Shown in pieces: positions 7,961 through 16,727 of a DNA stretch of 25,715 nucleotides. Within the stretch, counting starts at the first letter, position 1; every line of letters begins with the position of its first letter. The notes beneath the pieces were generated by a model, which was given only the letters and a program-made list of their open reading frames with translations, did no database searches and was not told the DNA's origin. This DNA comes from CABQCM01 sp965145485. Its GTDB lineage: Bacteria; Bacillota; Clostridia; Oscillospirales; Acutalibacteraceae. The position numbers and the translations under genes are program-made. Where the stretch lies: positions 1 through 25,715 of the forward strand of contig CBCTCU010000038.1 of NCBI GenBank assembly GCA_965145485.1, in the 5' to 3' direction.

Positions 7961-9040
7961 ATGAACAACAGAGTGATGGTTGCCATGAGCGGCGGGGTGG
8001 ATTCCTCGGCCGCCGCCGTACTGCTCCAGCGAGAGGGGTACGAGCTGTGCGGCGTCACCCTGCGGCTGTACGACGCCAACAGCGGCACCAACTGCGGGTC
8101 GGTCGCCGATGTGGAGGATGCCAGGCAGGTCTGCGGACGCCTTGGCATGCGGCACTATGTCTTTCATTATACCAAGGAGTTTGAGAATGAGGTCATCCGC
8201 CGGTTTGCCGACGGCTATGCCAGCGGCAGCACGCCCAATCCCTGCATCTGCTGCAACCGGTTTATTAAGTTCGGCCGCCTGCTCGAGCAGGCGAAGGAGA
8301 TGGGCTACGGCCATCTTGCCACCGGGCACTATGCGCGGGTGGAGTTTGACGCACAGCGGGGGCGATGGCTTCTCAAAAAGGCCAAGGATCAGAGCAAGGA
8401 TCAGACCTATGTGCTGTATTCGCTAAGCCAGGACGCACTGTCGCACGCCCTGTTCCCCATGGGCGAGCTTTATAAGACGGAGGGCAGGAGGCTGGCCATG
8501 ACCCGCGGCCTGCTCAACGCCGACAGGCCGGACAGCCAGGATATCTGCTTTGTCCCCGGGGGGGATTACGCCGGGTATCTGAGGCGAAGCTGCGCGGTGG
8601 AGAGCTCCCCGGGCGATTTTGTCGACGAGAGCGGGAAGGTGCTCGGTCGGCACAAGGGGCTGATCCACTATACCATTGGCCAGCGAAAGGGCCTTGGGCT
8701 GAGCCTGAGCGCGCCGCTGTATGTCCTGCGAAAGGATTGCGCGCGCAACGAGGTGGTGCTCGGTCCCAAGGAGAGGCTGTATTCCGACCAGTTATTGGCG
8801 GGCGACTGCAATTGGATCTCCATTGAGAAGCTGGATGGCCCGCTGCGCGTGACCGCCAAGACCCGCTACAGTCAGGCGGAAGCGCCGGCTGTCGTCGAGT
8901 GCGCGGGGGAGGGCAAGGTATCGGTTCGGTTTGATGCGCCTCAGCGCGCGCTGACTCCCGGCCAGGCCGTGGTGTTTTACGATGGAGACGTGGTGGTGGG
9001 GGGCGCCACCATCCTGGCCTCGCAACCGTCTCAGGAATAA
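7961..9040 (+). CDS. mnmA: tRNA-specific 2-thiouridylase MnmA
   Basis: MnmA adenylates and then thiolates U34 of tRNA-Lys, -Glu and -Gln, receiving sulfur from a persulfide relay that begins at a cysteine desulfurase. The 359-residue protein has the PP-loop SGGVDSS (residues 10-16), the catalytic cysteine in NPCICCN (Cys95) and the second cysteine in DSQDICF (Cys196). GQRKGLGL near 237 is also family-typical, and the C-terminal beta-barrel domain is complete. ATG 7961 lies shortly after GGAAAGGGATGGG. No cysteine desulfurase or NifU partner is adjacent in this window. Length and motifs are complete. Confidence 0.95.
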   Translation: MNNRVMVAMSGGVDSSAAAVLLQREGYELCGVTLRLYDANSGTNCGSVADVEDARQVCGRLGMRHYVFHYTKEFENEVIRRFADGYASGSTPNPCICCNRFIKFGRLLEQAKEMGYGHLATGHYARVEFDAQRGRWLLKKAKDQSKDQTYVLYSLSQDALSHALFPMGELYKTEGRRLAMTRGLLNADRPDSQDICFVPGGDYAGYLRRSCAVESSPGDFVDESGKVLGRHKGLIHYTIGQRKGLGLSLSAPLYVLRKDCARNEVVLGPKERLYSDQLLAGDCNWISIEKLDGPLRVTAKTRYSQAEAPAVVECAGEGKVSVRFDAPQRALTPGQAVVFYDGDVVVGGATILASQPSQE

Positions 9041-9204
9041 TCCGGCCCGGAAAAGGCGCGCGGCCTGCGAGCCGTCGCCCCAAAAAACAGGCTGGCCACT
9101 GAGGCCTGCTCAAGCGGCCAAAGGCGTACTCCCTGCCGCCGCCGGCGGGGAAGGCGGGGCGCTAGGGTGAAAAATGCATATCGGCGGCGGAATGGAGTTA
9201 TCCC

Positions 9205-9639
9205 TTGAAAGATGTTACCATATCCATCCGGGGCAGTCAGCAAATCGACGGCGAGACCCATGTTGTCGAGATGATTTCCAGCGGTACCCTCGCGCTGACT
9301 CCGACGGAATTTGTTTTGGAATACGATGAGAAAGACGAGGATGATATTGTCGCCCGCACCACGCTGTCGGTCGACAGCGAAGGGGTTGCCACCCTTCAGC
9401 GGGACGGCCCCCGGGGAAGCCGTATGACCATCCAGCGGGGGCAGCGCCATCTCTGCCACTACGACACCGCCTTTGGAGTGCTGATGATCGGGGTGTTCGG
9501 AGAGCAGGTCGCCCACAATATGACCAACCGCGGCGGAGAGCTGTATCTGCGCTATACCATTGATATCAACTCGGTGATGCAAAGCCGTAATGAAGTGAAA
9601 ATAACGGTAAAGGAGTCGAAAACGCTATGTCCCAACTAG
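9205..9639 (+). CDS. DUF1934 family protein (YwiB-like beta-barrel)
   Basis: A 144-residue, strand-rich soluble protein without signal peptide. Its opening (VTISIRGSQQIDGE), a central GSRMTIQRGQRH and YDTAFG, then LYLRYTIDIN resemble the DUF1934/YwiB family, which has a lipocalin-like fold and no established function. The start is TTG 9205, seven bases after GGAG. In many Firmicutes this gene sits just before argS, as here: its last four codons overlap the argS start by 13 bases, implying coupled translation. The 164 bases before it contain GC-rich sequence but no clear promoter. Confidence 0.8.
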   Translation: MKDVTISIRGSQQIDGETHVVEMISSGTLALTPTEFVLEYDEKDEDDIVARTTLSVDSEGVATLQRDGPRGSRMTIQRGQRHLCHYDTAFGVLMIGVFGEQVAHNMTNRGGELYLRYTIDINSVMQSRNEVKITVKESKTLCPN

Positions 9640-11321
9640 TCAGGAAGGCCCAACAGAGCATCCGCCAGGCGGTGCTCGACGCCATCGGCCGGGGGGTGTC
9701 GGCGGGGGAGCTGCCCGCCGAGCCGATCCCCGATTTTGTCGTCGAGGTACCGGCCGACCGCAGCCATGGCGATTACGCGGTCAACGCGGCCATGGTGGCG
9801 GCGCGCGCGTTTCGCATGCCGCCGCGCAAGATCGCCGAGTGCATCCTCTCCCATTTGGAGCTGTCGGATACGCCGGCTGAGCGGTGCGAGGTGGCGGGCG
9901 CTGGATTTCTCAACTTCACGCTCGGCAGCGCCTTTTACGCCTCGCTGCTCGAGGATATCCTGAAAAAGGGGGACGATTACGGCCGCTCGGATTACGGCGC
10001 GGGGAAAAAGGTCAATGTTGAGTTTGTTTCGGCCAACCCGACCGGGCCAATGCACATCGGAAACGCCCGCGGCGGCGCTTTGGGCGACTGCCTGGCCGCT
10101 GTGCTCGACGCCGCCGGCTATGAGGTCACCCGCGAATTTTATGTCAACGACGCCGGCAATCAGATTGAGAAATTCGCCGCCTCTCTGGAGGCCCGCTATC
10201 TTCAGATTTACAAGGGGGAGGAGGGCTTCCCCTTCCCGGAGGACGGCTATCACGGCGCCGATATTACCGAGCGGGCAAAGGAATTTGCCCAGCTCGAAGG
10301 GGACCGTTTTGTCGACGCGCCGCAGCACGAGCGCCGCAAGGCTTTGGTGGACTATGCTTTGCCACGCAATATCGACGGGCTCAAAGAGGACCTGCTGCGT
10401 TATCGCATCGAATACGACGTATGGTTTCGCGAATCGGTACTGCACCAGGACGGCGAGCTCGAGGAAGTGATCGAGCTGATGCGGAGCAAGGGACTTACCT
10501 ATGAGAAGGACGGGGCTTTATGGTATAAGGCGACCGAACACGGCGGGGAGAAGGACGAGGTGCTCATCCGTGCCAACGGCAACCCCACCTATTTTGCGGC
10601 CGATATCGCCTATCATCGCAATAAATTTTTAAAACGGGGCTTTGACCGCGCCATCAACGTCTGGGGGGCCGACCATCACGGCCACGTCGCCCGCCTGAAG
10701 GGGGCGATGGAGGCGATTGGCATCGAGCCGTCCCGGCTGCACATTGTGCTCATGCAGCTCGTGCGCCTGATGCAGGGCGGCGAGGTGGTAAGGGTGTCCA
10801 AGCGCACCGGGAAGTCGATTACCTTGAGTACGCTGCTGGAGGAAATTCCGGTAGACGCCGCCCGTTTCCTCTTCAATCTGCGCGAGCCCAACAGCCACAT
10901 TGAGTTTGACCTCGACCTGGCGGTCGAGCAGTCGAGCCAGAATCCGGTTTATTACGTCCAATACGCCCACGCGCGCATTTGCAGCATTCTGAAAAACCTG
11001 AAAGCGGAGGGGATCGCCCCCCGTGAGGTCAGCTTGGAGGAGCTCGGGGCGCTTTGTTCCCCTGAGGAGCGGGAGCTGACCCGCCACCTGGGCAACTTTA
11101 CCGATGAGATTATTGCGGCCTGCGACAACTACGATCCCGCCCGGATGACCCGGTATGCTCTGGAGCTCGCCACCTTGTTCCACAAGTTTTATAACGCCTG
11201 CCGGGTGAAGGGGACGGATGAACCCCTCATGCAGGCGCGCCTGAGCCTTTGCCTTTGCGCACGCATTGTGTTGCAAAACCTGCTGCGCATGCTGAAAATT
11301 GACGCGCCCGAAACCATGTGA
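9627..11321 (+). CDS. argS: Arginyl-tRNA synthetase
   Basis: This enzyme charges tRNA-Arg with arginine using ATP. The 564-residue class I synthetase has the N-terminal Add-1 domain (about 1-115), then FVSANPTGPMHIGNARGG with the HIGN form of the HIGH motif at 143-146. The KMSKS-equivalent loop VSKRTGKS is near 391-398. The C-terminal anticodon-binding all-helical DALR domain includes YVQYAHARICSI and ends with LLRMLKIDAPETM, the usual last residues of bacterial ArgS. ATG 9627 overlaps the upstream DUF1934 gene; AAAGGAG lies 11 bases before it. It is complete and shows no oddity. Confidence 0.96.
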   Translation: MSQLVRKAQQSIRQAVLDAIGRGVSAGELPAEPIPDFVVEVPADRSHGDYAVNAAMVAARAFRMPPRKIAECILSHLELSDTPAERCEVAGAGFLNFTLGSAFYASLLEDILKKGDDYGRSDYGAGKKVNVEFVSANPTGPMHIGNARGGALGDCLAAVLDAAGYEVTREFYVNDAGNQIEKFAASLEARYLQIYKGEEGFPFPEDGYHGADITERAKEFAQLEGDRFVDAPQHERRKALVDYALPRNIDGLKEDLLRYRIEYDVWFRESVLHQDGELEEVIELMRSKGLTYEKDGALWYKATEHGGEKDEVLIRANGNPTYFAADIAYHRNKFLKRGFDRAINVWGADHHGHVARLKGAMEAIGIEPSRLHIVLMQLVRLMQGGEVVRVSKRTGKSITLSTLLEEIPVDAARFLFNLREPNSHIEFDLDLAVEQSSQNPVYYVQYAHARICSILKNLKAEGIAPREVSLEELGALCSPEERELTRHLGNFTDEIIAACDNYDPARMTRYALELATLFHKFYNACRVKGTDEPLMQARLSLCLCARIVLQNLLRMLKIDAPETM

Positions 11322-11676
11322 TCCTTCCCTTGGGTTGGCGCACGGCATTCGTAGCGTCATGCAGGGGGGACGCACGGGGGTTTACGCTCTTGGGCCTTGC
11401 CGTATTGTGGGATGCTACGCCGGTTATATGCTCTGTTGACGCGATGGCGTTTGGTTAGCGGCGGTATGGCGTCCGATGCCATGGGGGCCGGTTTCCTGCG
11501 GCCTTGTGGCAATGGTGAAGCGCCGCTTTGACAAAATGGGCTTGAAGCTTCAAGGCAAAGCCCTGTTTTTCCGCGGCCTCTGCGTCGGGACAATGGCACT
11601 GGCCCTCACCGGCGGGCCAGGATGTCTCTAGGATGCCGGAAAGACGCTGAGACACGCACTAAAAAGCAGAGAGAGG
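11322..11676. other. Intergenic region between argS and the homocysteine methyltransferase-family gene
   Basis: About 355 bases with no supportable gene. Apart from the terminator-like stem at 11538-11570, I see GGCC-rich short dyads near 11600-11625. There is no match to the S-box (SAM-I) core or a cobalamin-riboswitch core that might be expected before a methionine gene. Confidence 0.4.
11538..11570 (+). terminator. Probable intrinsic terminator downstream of argS
   Basis: GGGCTT (11538-11543) pairs with AAGCCC (11558-11563), followed by TGTTTTT. The loop contains a perfect 12-base palindrome centred on AAGCTT, which could form a competing stem. It lies 217 bases after the argS stop and 107 bases before the next gene, so it could end the argS transcript or act in the leader of the next gene. 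Confidence 0.45.
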
Positions 11677-12903
11677 ATGAAGAACGCGATGAGCTTGTTT
11701 ACCGGTCGCATTACCCTGCTCGACGGCGCTACGGGCACCCATATGATCGAGGCAGGCATGCCCAAGGGGGTATGTGTCGAGCAGTGGATTATCGACAATC
11801 CCGATGCGCTGCACCGCTTACAGCGGGAATACGCCATGGCTGGGGCCGATCTGATCTATGCCCCGACCTTTGGCGCCAACCGGGTTGGCCTCGCCCGATA
11901 TGGCCTTGACCATCGAATGGAGGAGATCAACCGCAGGCTGGTCGCATTGAGCCGGGAGGCAGCCGACGTACACCGCCCCGGCCGGCCGGCCGCGGTGGTG
12001 GCAGCCAGCGTCACCACCACGGGGCTGTTTTGCGAGCCGTTCGGGGACACTTCCTTTGCTCAGCTGATCGACATCTACGTCGAGCAATTCGGAGTGCTCA
12101 AAGAGGCGGGGATTCCCCTGATCGTGGGAGAGACCCTGATGAGCATGGCCGATGCGCGGGCCATCCTGCTGGCGGCCGGACGGGTGGGGCTGCCAGCCGC
12201 CATCACCATCACGCTGGAGGAAAGCGGCCGGACCCTGTCCGGGCTGACGCTGTCCGCCGCCCTGGTTACCCTGCAGGCCATGGGCGCTGTGGCGGTGGGG
12301 CTCAACTGCTCCACCGGCCCGGCCGCCATGGCCGCGCAGCTCGAGCAGGCGGCTTCCTATGCGGCGGTTCCCCTGATTGCCAAGCCCAATGCGGGTAAGC
12401 CGGGGGAGGAAAACACCCCGGAGGAATTTTGCTCCAGCAGCGTCCGGCTGCTGGAGGCGCGTGCCGGGGCGATCGGGGGCTGTTGCGGCACCGGGCCGGA
12501 GCATATCCGCCGGCTGCGCAAGCTGCTCGACGAGGAATGGGACGCGCCGTCCCACCTGGCAAAGTACCCCCGCGTGGCGGTGCAGGGCTCGACGCTTTTT
12601 CCACTGCCCGACGCCGTGCGCCTGAGCAATCCGGTTGTGGTTGACGATGATTTATGCGACGCGCTGATGGACGCCGACCCGGATGAGTTCGACGCCCTCC
12701 TTGTGCGGGTGGATACTCCTGAGCAGGGCCATGCTCTGGGCTTGGAGGCGCACGCCTCCCCCATGCCGGTCGCGGTTGAGGCCGCTTCCCCCGAGGCGCT
12801 CGAGGCCGCTTTGATGGGGATTCAGGGGCGGGCCCTGGTGGTGGGAGCGGGCGACGCCGCTCAAAAGACGGTTGCCCGCCGTTACGGCGCGGTGACGCTC
12901 TAA
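11677..12903 (+). CDS. Homocysteine S-methyltransferase family protein (MetH N-terminal-domain type)
   Basis: Members move a methyl group onto homocysteine, making methionine, using three zinc-binding cysteines. Those are seen in VGLNCSTGP (Cys211) and IGGCCGTGPEHI (Cys269, Cys270). Other landmarks are LLDGATGTHM near 14-23, APTFGANR near 62-69 and GETLM near 151-155. The barrel covers about residues 6-285. The last 120 residues form a separate acidic domain with no folate-binding or cobalamin-binding signature. This protein is therefore a stand-alone domain rather than full MetH, and the methyl donor cannot be read. ATG 11677 abuts AGAGAGAGG, so ATG 11689 (MSLFTG) may be the real start. No methionine genes flank it. 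Confidence 0.82.
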   Translation: MKNAMSLFTGRITLLDGATGTHMIEAGMPKGVCVEQWIIDNPDALHRLQREYAMAGADLIYAPTFGANRVGLARYGLDHRMEEINRRLVALSREAADVHRPGRPAAVVAASVTTTGLFCEPFGDTSFAQLIDIYVEQFGVLKEAGIPLIVGETLMSMADARAILLAAGRVGLPAAITITLEESGRTLSGLTLSAALVTLQAMGAVAVGLNCSTGPAAMAAQLEQAASYAAVPLIAKPNAGKPGEENTPEEFCSSSVRLLEARAGAIGGCCGTGPEHIRRLRKLLDEEWDAPSHLAKYPRVAVQGSTLFPLPDAVRLSNPVVVDDDLCDALMDADPDEFDALLVRVDTPEQGHALGLEAHASPMPVAVEAASPEALEAALMGIQGRALVVGAGDAAQKTVARRYGAVTL

Positions 12904-12992
12904 CGCCCATACCCCGGCGCAGGCAGGCCGACATAATCCACCCATCGTGGGGTAAGCTAAGCATTACCGTCGTTTGGCGCGAAAACTTAGGC

Positions 12993-13021
12993 TTGTCAAA
13001 CGCCTCATGATTTGGTATAAT
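12993..13021 (+). promoter_or_regulatory. Promoter of the SRP RNA gene
   Basis: TTGTCA (12993-12998) and a perfect TATAAT (13016-13021) are 17 bases apart, placing transcription start near 13028, just upstream of the SRP RNA stem. Confidence 0.8.
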
Positions 13022-13029
13022 ATACAAAA

Positions 13030-13197
13030 CCAGTTTGATCGGGCGACACATATATTCCGGCGTGTACGCGGATGGGCCCTGGGCGACAGAGCTCCGTGAA
13101 CCATGTCAGGCGGGGAACCGAGCAGCATTAAGCGGTTGGTTCTGTGCGACGCAGTCAGTCTGTTCGCGTGCACACCCGAATATATGTGCCGCCCTTT
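13030..13197 (+). ncRNA. ffs: Signal recognition particle RNA (4.5S/scRNA type)
   Basis: The conserved domain IV is clear at about 13099-13127. It has GTCAGG on one side, a GGAA tetraloop at 13113-13116 within CGGGGAACCG, and AGCAGCA on the other, the asymmetric loop that binds Ffh. The flanking arms pair over a long rod: GGGCG at 13041-13045 pairs with CGCCC at 13190-13194. ACACATATATTC pairs with its near-complement around 13177-13188, then GTG-CGCG with CGCG-CAC. TTTT follows. Length is about 160 bases, so it looks like an extended rod without the Bacillus Alu domain. The RNA works with Ffh to target membrane proteins. Its position just before dnaX matches the Bacillus scr-dnaX order. Exact ends are estimated. 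Confidence 0.88.
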
Positions 13198-13215
13198 TCC
13201 ATGGGAGGGTTGGCT

Positions 13216-15066
13216 TTGTACCGCGTATTGTACCGAAAATGGCGGCCCGCCGCTTTTTCGGATGTGGTGGGGCAGTCGCACATCACCGACACGCTGCGGC
13301 ACGAAATTGAGAGCGGCCGTCTGGCCCACGCTTACCTGTTCACCGGCTCGCGCGGGACGGGCAAGACCACCTGCGCCAAGATCCTGGCCAAGGCGGCCAA
13401 CTGCCTCCAGCCACAGCACGGCGACCCCTGTAACGAATGCGCGGTCTGCCGCGGCATCGACAACGGATCGGTGCTCGATGTGGTCGAGATTGACGCGGCC
13501 AGCAACAACGGCGTCGACAACATCCGGGATTTGCGGGAGGAAGCCAATTTTACCCCGGCGGTGGGCAAATACCGCGTCTATATTATCGACGAGGTTCACA
13601 TGCTCTCGACCGAGGCCTTCAACGCCCTGCTGAAAACGCTGGAGGAACCGCCCGAGCATGTCCTCTTTATCCTGGCGACCACCGAGGTGCACAAGCTGCC
13701 GGCTACCATCCTGTCCCGCTGCCAGCGGTTTGATTTTATGCGCATCCCGGTCGATGCGATTGCCAACCGGCTGCTGTATATTGCCGAACGGGAGGATTTT
13801 ACCCTTACCCCTGACGCGGCGCGGCTTATCGGCCGCCTGGCCGACGGAGGGCTGCGCGACGCCCTGTCCCTGCTGGATCAGTGCGCCGGCGTAGCCGGCG
13901 AGGAAAAAGCGGTAACAGCCGAAACGGTGAGCCGGGTCGCCGGCCTGGCCGGCAGGGATCATCTGTTTGAGTTGTCCCGCGCGGTACGCCAGAAGGATTC
14001 GGCCGCCGCGCTCGGGTGCATTGAGCGTTTGCACAACGCGTCGCGCGATATGGAGAGGCTGTGCGATGAACTGATCTCGCATTTTCGCAATCTGATGCTG
14101 ATCAAGGCGATGAAGGCGCCGGGGGAACTGCTGGCCTATTCCGACCAGGAGATTGAGCGCCTTCGCGAGGAGGCGGCCGGTTTTACCATGCCGGCGATTC
14201 TATCCTGTCTGAGAGAGATGCAGGATACTCTCGAGCGGCTGCGTTCGGGGGCGTCGAGGCGCATTGAGATGGAGATGCTTTTCCTGCGCCTGACCAATCC
14301 GTCGCTCGACTCCGATCGCGATGCGCTGCTGAGCAGAATTGCCGAGCTGGAGGATACGGTGCGCTCCTGGTCCGGGCGTATGGAGAGCCGGCGGGAGGGG
14401 CGGCATGCGGCAGGGGATGTCCAGGCCGCGCCGCCCGAGGCTCCTTTGGGGCCGAAAGGGCATCTTGCCCATGCCGGGCAGGCTGCACCCGAGCCGGTTG
14501 AAGCAAAGGAAGAGGGCTGGATCGCACAGGCTGAGGACGCGGCCGAGCGGTACCGCTTGACCTCGTTGGAAGAGCCGGCGGAGGAGCTATCTTCGGCGAT
14601 AGACGAGCACCCTGTGGAGGATGAGGCGGATTCGCGCACGCGGGAGGATACCTCCCCGATGACCGGGGATACTCCCGCTTCGGACAGGGCCGCAGCTTTG
14701 GATACCGGCACGGCGCCGGCAGGCGAGCAGGCCGATGGAAAGGCGCGTCCTTTTGCCGACTGGCCGGATGTGGTAGCGGCGCTGAGCAGGAAAAATCCGC
14801 TCATGGCGTCGGTGCTGCGCGGGTCCAACGCCTATGTTCAGGGCGACCTGCTGCTGATCGATTCGCGCAACGCCCAGTTTCTCGATCTCATCCGGGAGGG
14901 GACGCGCAACCGCGGCGATATCCGTGAGGCGGCGTTGGCTGTCACCGGGCGGCAGTTCCGCCTGGGCCCCTACCGCAAGCAGGAGGCGCAGCCCGAGGCC
15001 GACCCCTTTGCGACTTTTCTTGAGCGTTTGCGTGGTACCGATGCGAAGGTCAGTAAGACCGAATAA
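13216..15066 (+). CDS. dnaX: DNA polymerase III subunits gamma/tau
   Basis: DnaX is the ATPase of the sliding-clamp loader and ties the loader to the polymerase. The 616-residue protein starts MYRVLYRKWRP and has the Walker A motif GSRGTGKT (44-51) and a four-cysteine zinc module (CLQPQHGDPCNECAVC). It also has Walker B IDEVHML and the SRC sensor LSRCQRF, then the collar domain, a long acidic variable linker (about 380-510) and a tau-like C-terminal domain. I choose TTG 13216, six bases after GGGAGGG. The longer frames from 13144 or 13201 begin inside or against the SRP RNA and lack the family's usual N-terminus. No well-placed slippery heptamer was found, so only the tau form is predicted. 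Confidence 0.95.
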   Translation: MYRVLYRKWRPAAFSDVVGQSHITDTLRHEIESGRLAHAYLFTGSRGTGKTTCAKILAKAANCLQPQHGDPCNECAVCRGIDNGSVLDVVEIDAASNNGVDNIRDLREEANFTPAVGKYRVYIIDEVHMLSTEAFNALLKTLEEPPEHVLFILATTEVHKLPATILSRCQRFDFMRIPVDAIANRLLYIAEREDFTLTPDAARLIGRLADGGLRDALSLLDQCAGVAGEEKAVTAETVSRVAGLAGRDHLFELSRAVRQKDSAAALGCIERLHNASRDMERLCDELISHFRNLMLIKAMKAPGELLAYSDQEIERLREEAAGFTMPAILSCLREMQDTLERLRSGASRRIEMEMLFLRLTNPSLDSDRDALLSRIAELEDTVRSWSGRMESRREGRHAAGDVQAAPPEAPLGPKGHLAHAGQAAPEPVEAKEEGWIAQAEDAAERYRLTSLEEPAEELSSAIDEHPVEDEADSRTREDTSPMTGDTPASDRAAALDTGTAPAGEQADGKARPFADWPDVVAALSRKNPLMASVLRGSNAYVQGDLLLIDSRNAQFLDLIREGTRNRGDIREAALAVTGRQFRLGPYRKQEAQPEADPFATFLERLRGTDAKVSKTE

Positions 15067-15161
15067 GCCCGCAGGTCGTGCGGCGGCCGGGTTGTCCGAC
15101 GCCGAGAGCACAATCATCCATATGATTTGACAAGACTACAAAGAATGCAGGAGGAAGCAGT

Positions 15162-15518
15162 ATGAAAGCGAGGATTCCAAAGGGCAGCGGCGGCTCCATG
15201 GCCGATATGCTCAAGCAGGCGCAGAAGATGCAGCAGGATGCGGCCGCGCTACAGGAGGAACTGGAAGGGCGGGAATACACCGCAGTATCGGGCGGCGGCA
15301 TGGTGGAGGTCACGGTGACCGGCAAGCATCAGCTGGCCCGCATCAAGGTCAAGCCTGAGGTGGTCGACCCCGAGGATGTAGAGATTTTGGAGGATATGAT
15401 CATGGCCGCCGTCAATGAGGCGATGCGCCAGGCCGACGAAACCTCGGCAGAAGAAATGGACAAGCTGACCGGCTCGATGAATTTGCCCAATCTTCCCGGC
15501 ATGGGGGGCCTGTTTTAA
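15162..15518 (+). CDS. Nucleoid-associated protein, YbaB/EbfC family
   Basis: A 118-residue protein with the family's layout. A charged helix MADMLKQAQKMQQDAAALQEELEG precedes a strand segment GGGMVEVTVTGKHQLARIKVKPEVVDPEDVE, a second helix with VNEAMRQADE, and the Gly/Leu/Pro-rich tail NLPGMGGLF. YbaB homologues form dimers that bind DNA. The gene lies between dnaX and recR, as in most bacteria, and ends three bases before recR. ATG 15162 follows AGGAGG at seven bases. The upstream gap of 95 bases shows no terminator, so it is probably cotranscribed with dnaX. Confidence 0.92.
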   Translation: MKARIPKGSGGSMADMLKQAQKMQQDAAALQEELEGREYTAVSGGGMVEVTVTGKHQLARIKVKPEVVDPEDVEILEDMIMAAVNEAMRQADETSAEEMDKLTGSMNLPNLPGMGGLF

Positions 15519-15521
15519 GCC

Positions 15522-16121
15522 ATGGCTTACCAAGTAGCCCCGCTCGCGCGGTTGATCGAGCAGTTTGAACGGCTGCCCGGAATCGGCCGGAAAACCGCTC
15601 AGAGGCTGGCCTTTTTTGTGCTGGATTTGCCGGATACGGAGGCCAAAAAGTTTGCCGAGGCCATTTTGGAGGCCAAGGAAAAAATACGCTGCTGTACCGT
15701 CTGCCAAAACCTGACCGACGGGGAAATTTGCCCCATCTGCGCCAACGAGGGGCGGGACCGGCATACCATCTGTGTGGTGGAGGATCCGCGCGACGTGATG
15801 GCGTTTGAGCGCACACGGGAATACAATGGCGTGTACCACGTCCTGCACGGGGCCATATCCCCCATGGAGGGGGTGGGGCCGGAGCAGCTCCGGGTGAAGG
15901 AACTGCTGGCGCGCGTGGGGGCTGGCGGCGTCGACGAGGTCATCATGGCCACCAACCCGACGGTGGAGGGGGAGGCGACGGCGATGTACCTCTCCCGCCT
16001 TCTCAAGCCGTTGGATGTGCGGGTAACCCGATTGGCCTATGGGATCCCGGTCGGCGGCGATCTGGAGTATGCCGACGAGGTTACCCTGTCCCGTGCGCTG
16101 GAGGGGCGCAGCGAGCTGTGA
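15522..16121 (+). CDS. recR: Recombination mediator RecR
   Basis: RecR works with RecO and RecF to load RecA on single-stranded gaps. The 199-residue protein has an N-terminal helix-hairpin-helix (LPGIGRKTAQRLAF, 18-31), a zinc finger (Cys57, Cys58, Cys61, Cys70, Cys73), and a Toprim domain starting ICVVEDPRDVMAFE with its acidic residues. It ends with the Walker-like RLAYGIPVGGDLEYADEVTL. Length and order are standard. It is the last gene of the dnaX-ybaB-recR unit, three bases after ybaB, and its ATG lies inside a weak Shine-Dalgarno context, which fits coupled translation. Confidence 0.96.
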   Translation: MAYQVAPLARLIEQFERLPGIGRKTAQRLAFFVLDLPDTEAKKFAEAILEAKEKIRCCTVCQNLTDGEICPICANEGRDRHTICVVEDPRDVMAFERTREYNGVYHVLHGAISPMEGVGPEQLRVKELLARVGAGGVDEVIMATNPTVEGEATAMYLSRLLKPLDVRVTRLAYGIPVGGDLEYADEVTLSRALEGRSEL

Positions 16122-16239
16122 GGCGCGCAGGCGGAAGCGGCGAACCATCGGGGCACACGGGGACAGTTTTGCTTTTTACAGGCAGGGCCGAGGATAGGAC
16201 GTTGACAAGTCGGCCGTTATCGCTATCAGGAAAGGGGCG

Positions 16240-16710
16240 TTGAATTTGGCGGGCGAGGCTTTGCGAACGGTGGCAAACAACAAAAAGGCCTTTCACGATT
16301 ATTTTGTGGTCGAGTCGATGGAGGCGGGCATCGAGCTGTTTGGCACCGAGGTCAAATCGGTGCGCAAGGGAACGCTCAATCTCAAAGATTCCTGGTGCTC
16401 GATCGACGAAGGGCAGCTTTATCTCAATGGGATGCACATCAGCCCCTACGAGCAGGGGAATCAATTTAATCGCGATCCCTACCGGGTGCGCAGGCTCCTG
16501 ATGCACAAGCGGGAGATATTGCGTCTGTTTGGCCTGGTCAAGCAGCAGGGGCTTACCCTGATCCCCTTGTCGGTTTATTTCAAGGGCTCGCGTGTCAAGG
16601 TGCAGGTGGGGCTGTGCAAAGGAAAGAAGCTGCATGACAAGCGTGCGGATATGGCAAAACGGGCCGCTGAGCGCGATATTGACCGCGCTCTGAAGGAACG
16701 CAATCGCTGA
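16240..16710 (+). CDS. smpB: SsrA-binding protein SmpB
   Basis: SmpB carries tmRNA to stalled ribosomes for trans-translation. The 156-residue protein has the oligonucleotide-binding barrel with NNKKAFHDYFV, EAGIELFGTEVKSVRKG, and LKDSWCSIDEGQLYL. PYEQGNQFNRDPYRVRRLLMHK follows in two short blocks, and the basic C-terminal tail KGKKLHDKRADMAKRAAERDIDRALKER enters the mRNA channel. The start is TTG 16240 (or TTG 16246): AGGAAAGGGG upstream fits either. No tmRNA gene is seen next to it in this window. It is followed 17 bases later by an esterase gene. Confidence 0.95.
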   Translation: MNLAGEALRTVANNKKAFHDYFVVESMEAGIELFGTEVKSVRKGTLNLKDSWCSIDEGQLYLNGMHISPYEQGNQFNRDPYRVRRLLMHKREILRLFGLVKQQGLTLIPLSVYFKGSRVKVQVGLCKGKKLHDKRADMAKRAAERDIDRALKERNR

Positions 16711-16727
16711 TTAGGAGGCGTCACGAC

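Noticed and set aside
9091..9104. GGCCACTGA, resembling a cobalamin-riboswitch box
   Set aside because: No other part of the riboswitch core is nearby, and the downstream genes are not cobalamin-related.
13144..13215. Upstream ATG starts for dnaX at 13144 and 13201
   Set aside because: The first lies inside the SRP RNA; the family N-terminus begins at MYRVLYRKWRP, with GGGAGGG placed for TTG 13216.
13885..13905. GGAAAAAGC as a possible dnaX frameshift site making gamma
   Set aside because: The A-run is not in the A-AAA-AAG phase and lies too early, near residue 230; no downstream stem stands out.
10629..16148. Long minus-strand frames opposite argS, the homocysteine methyltransferase gene, dnaX and recR
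   Set aside because: They mirror GC-rich coding DNA, lack ribosome binding sites and show no family motif, while the plus-strand genes are certain.
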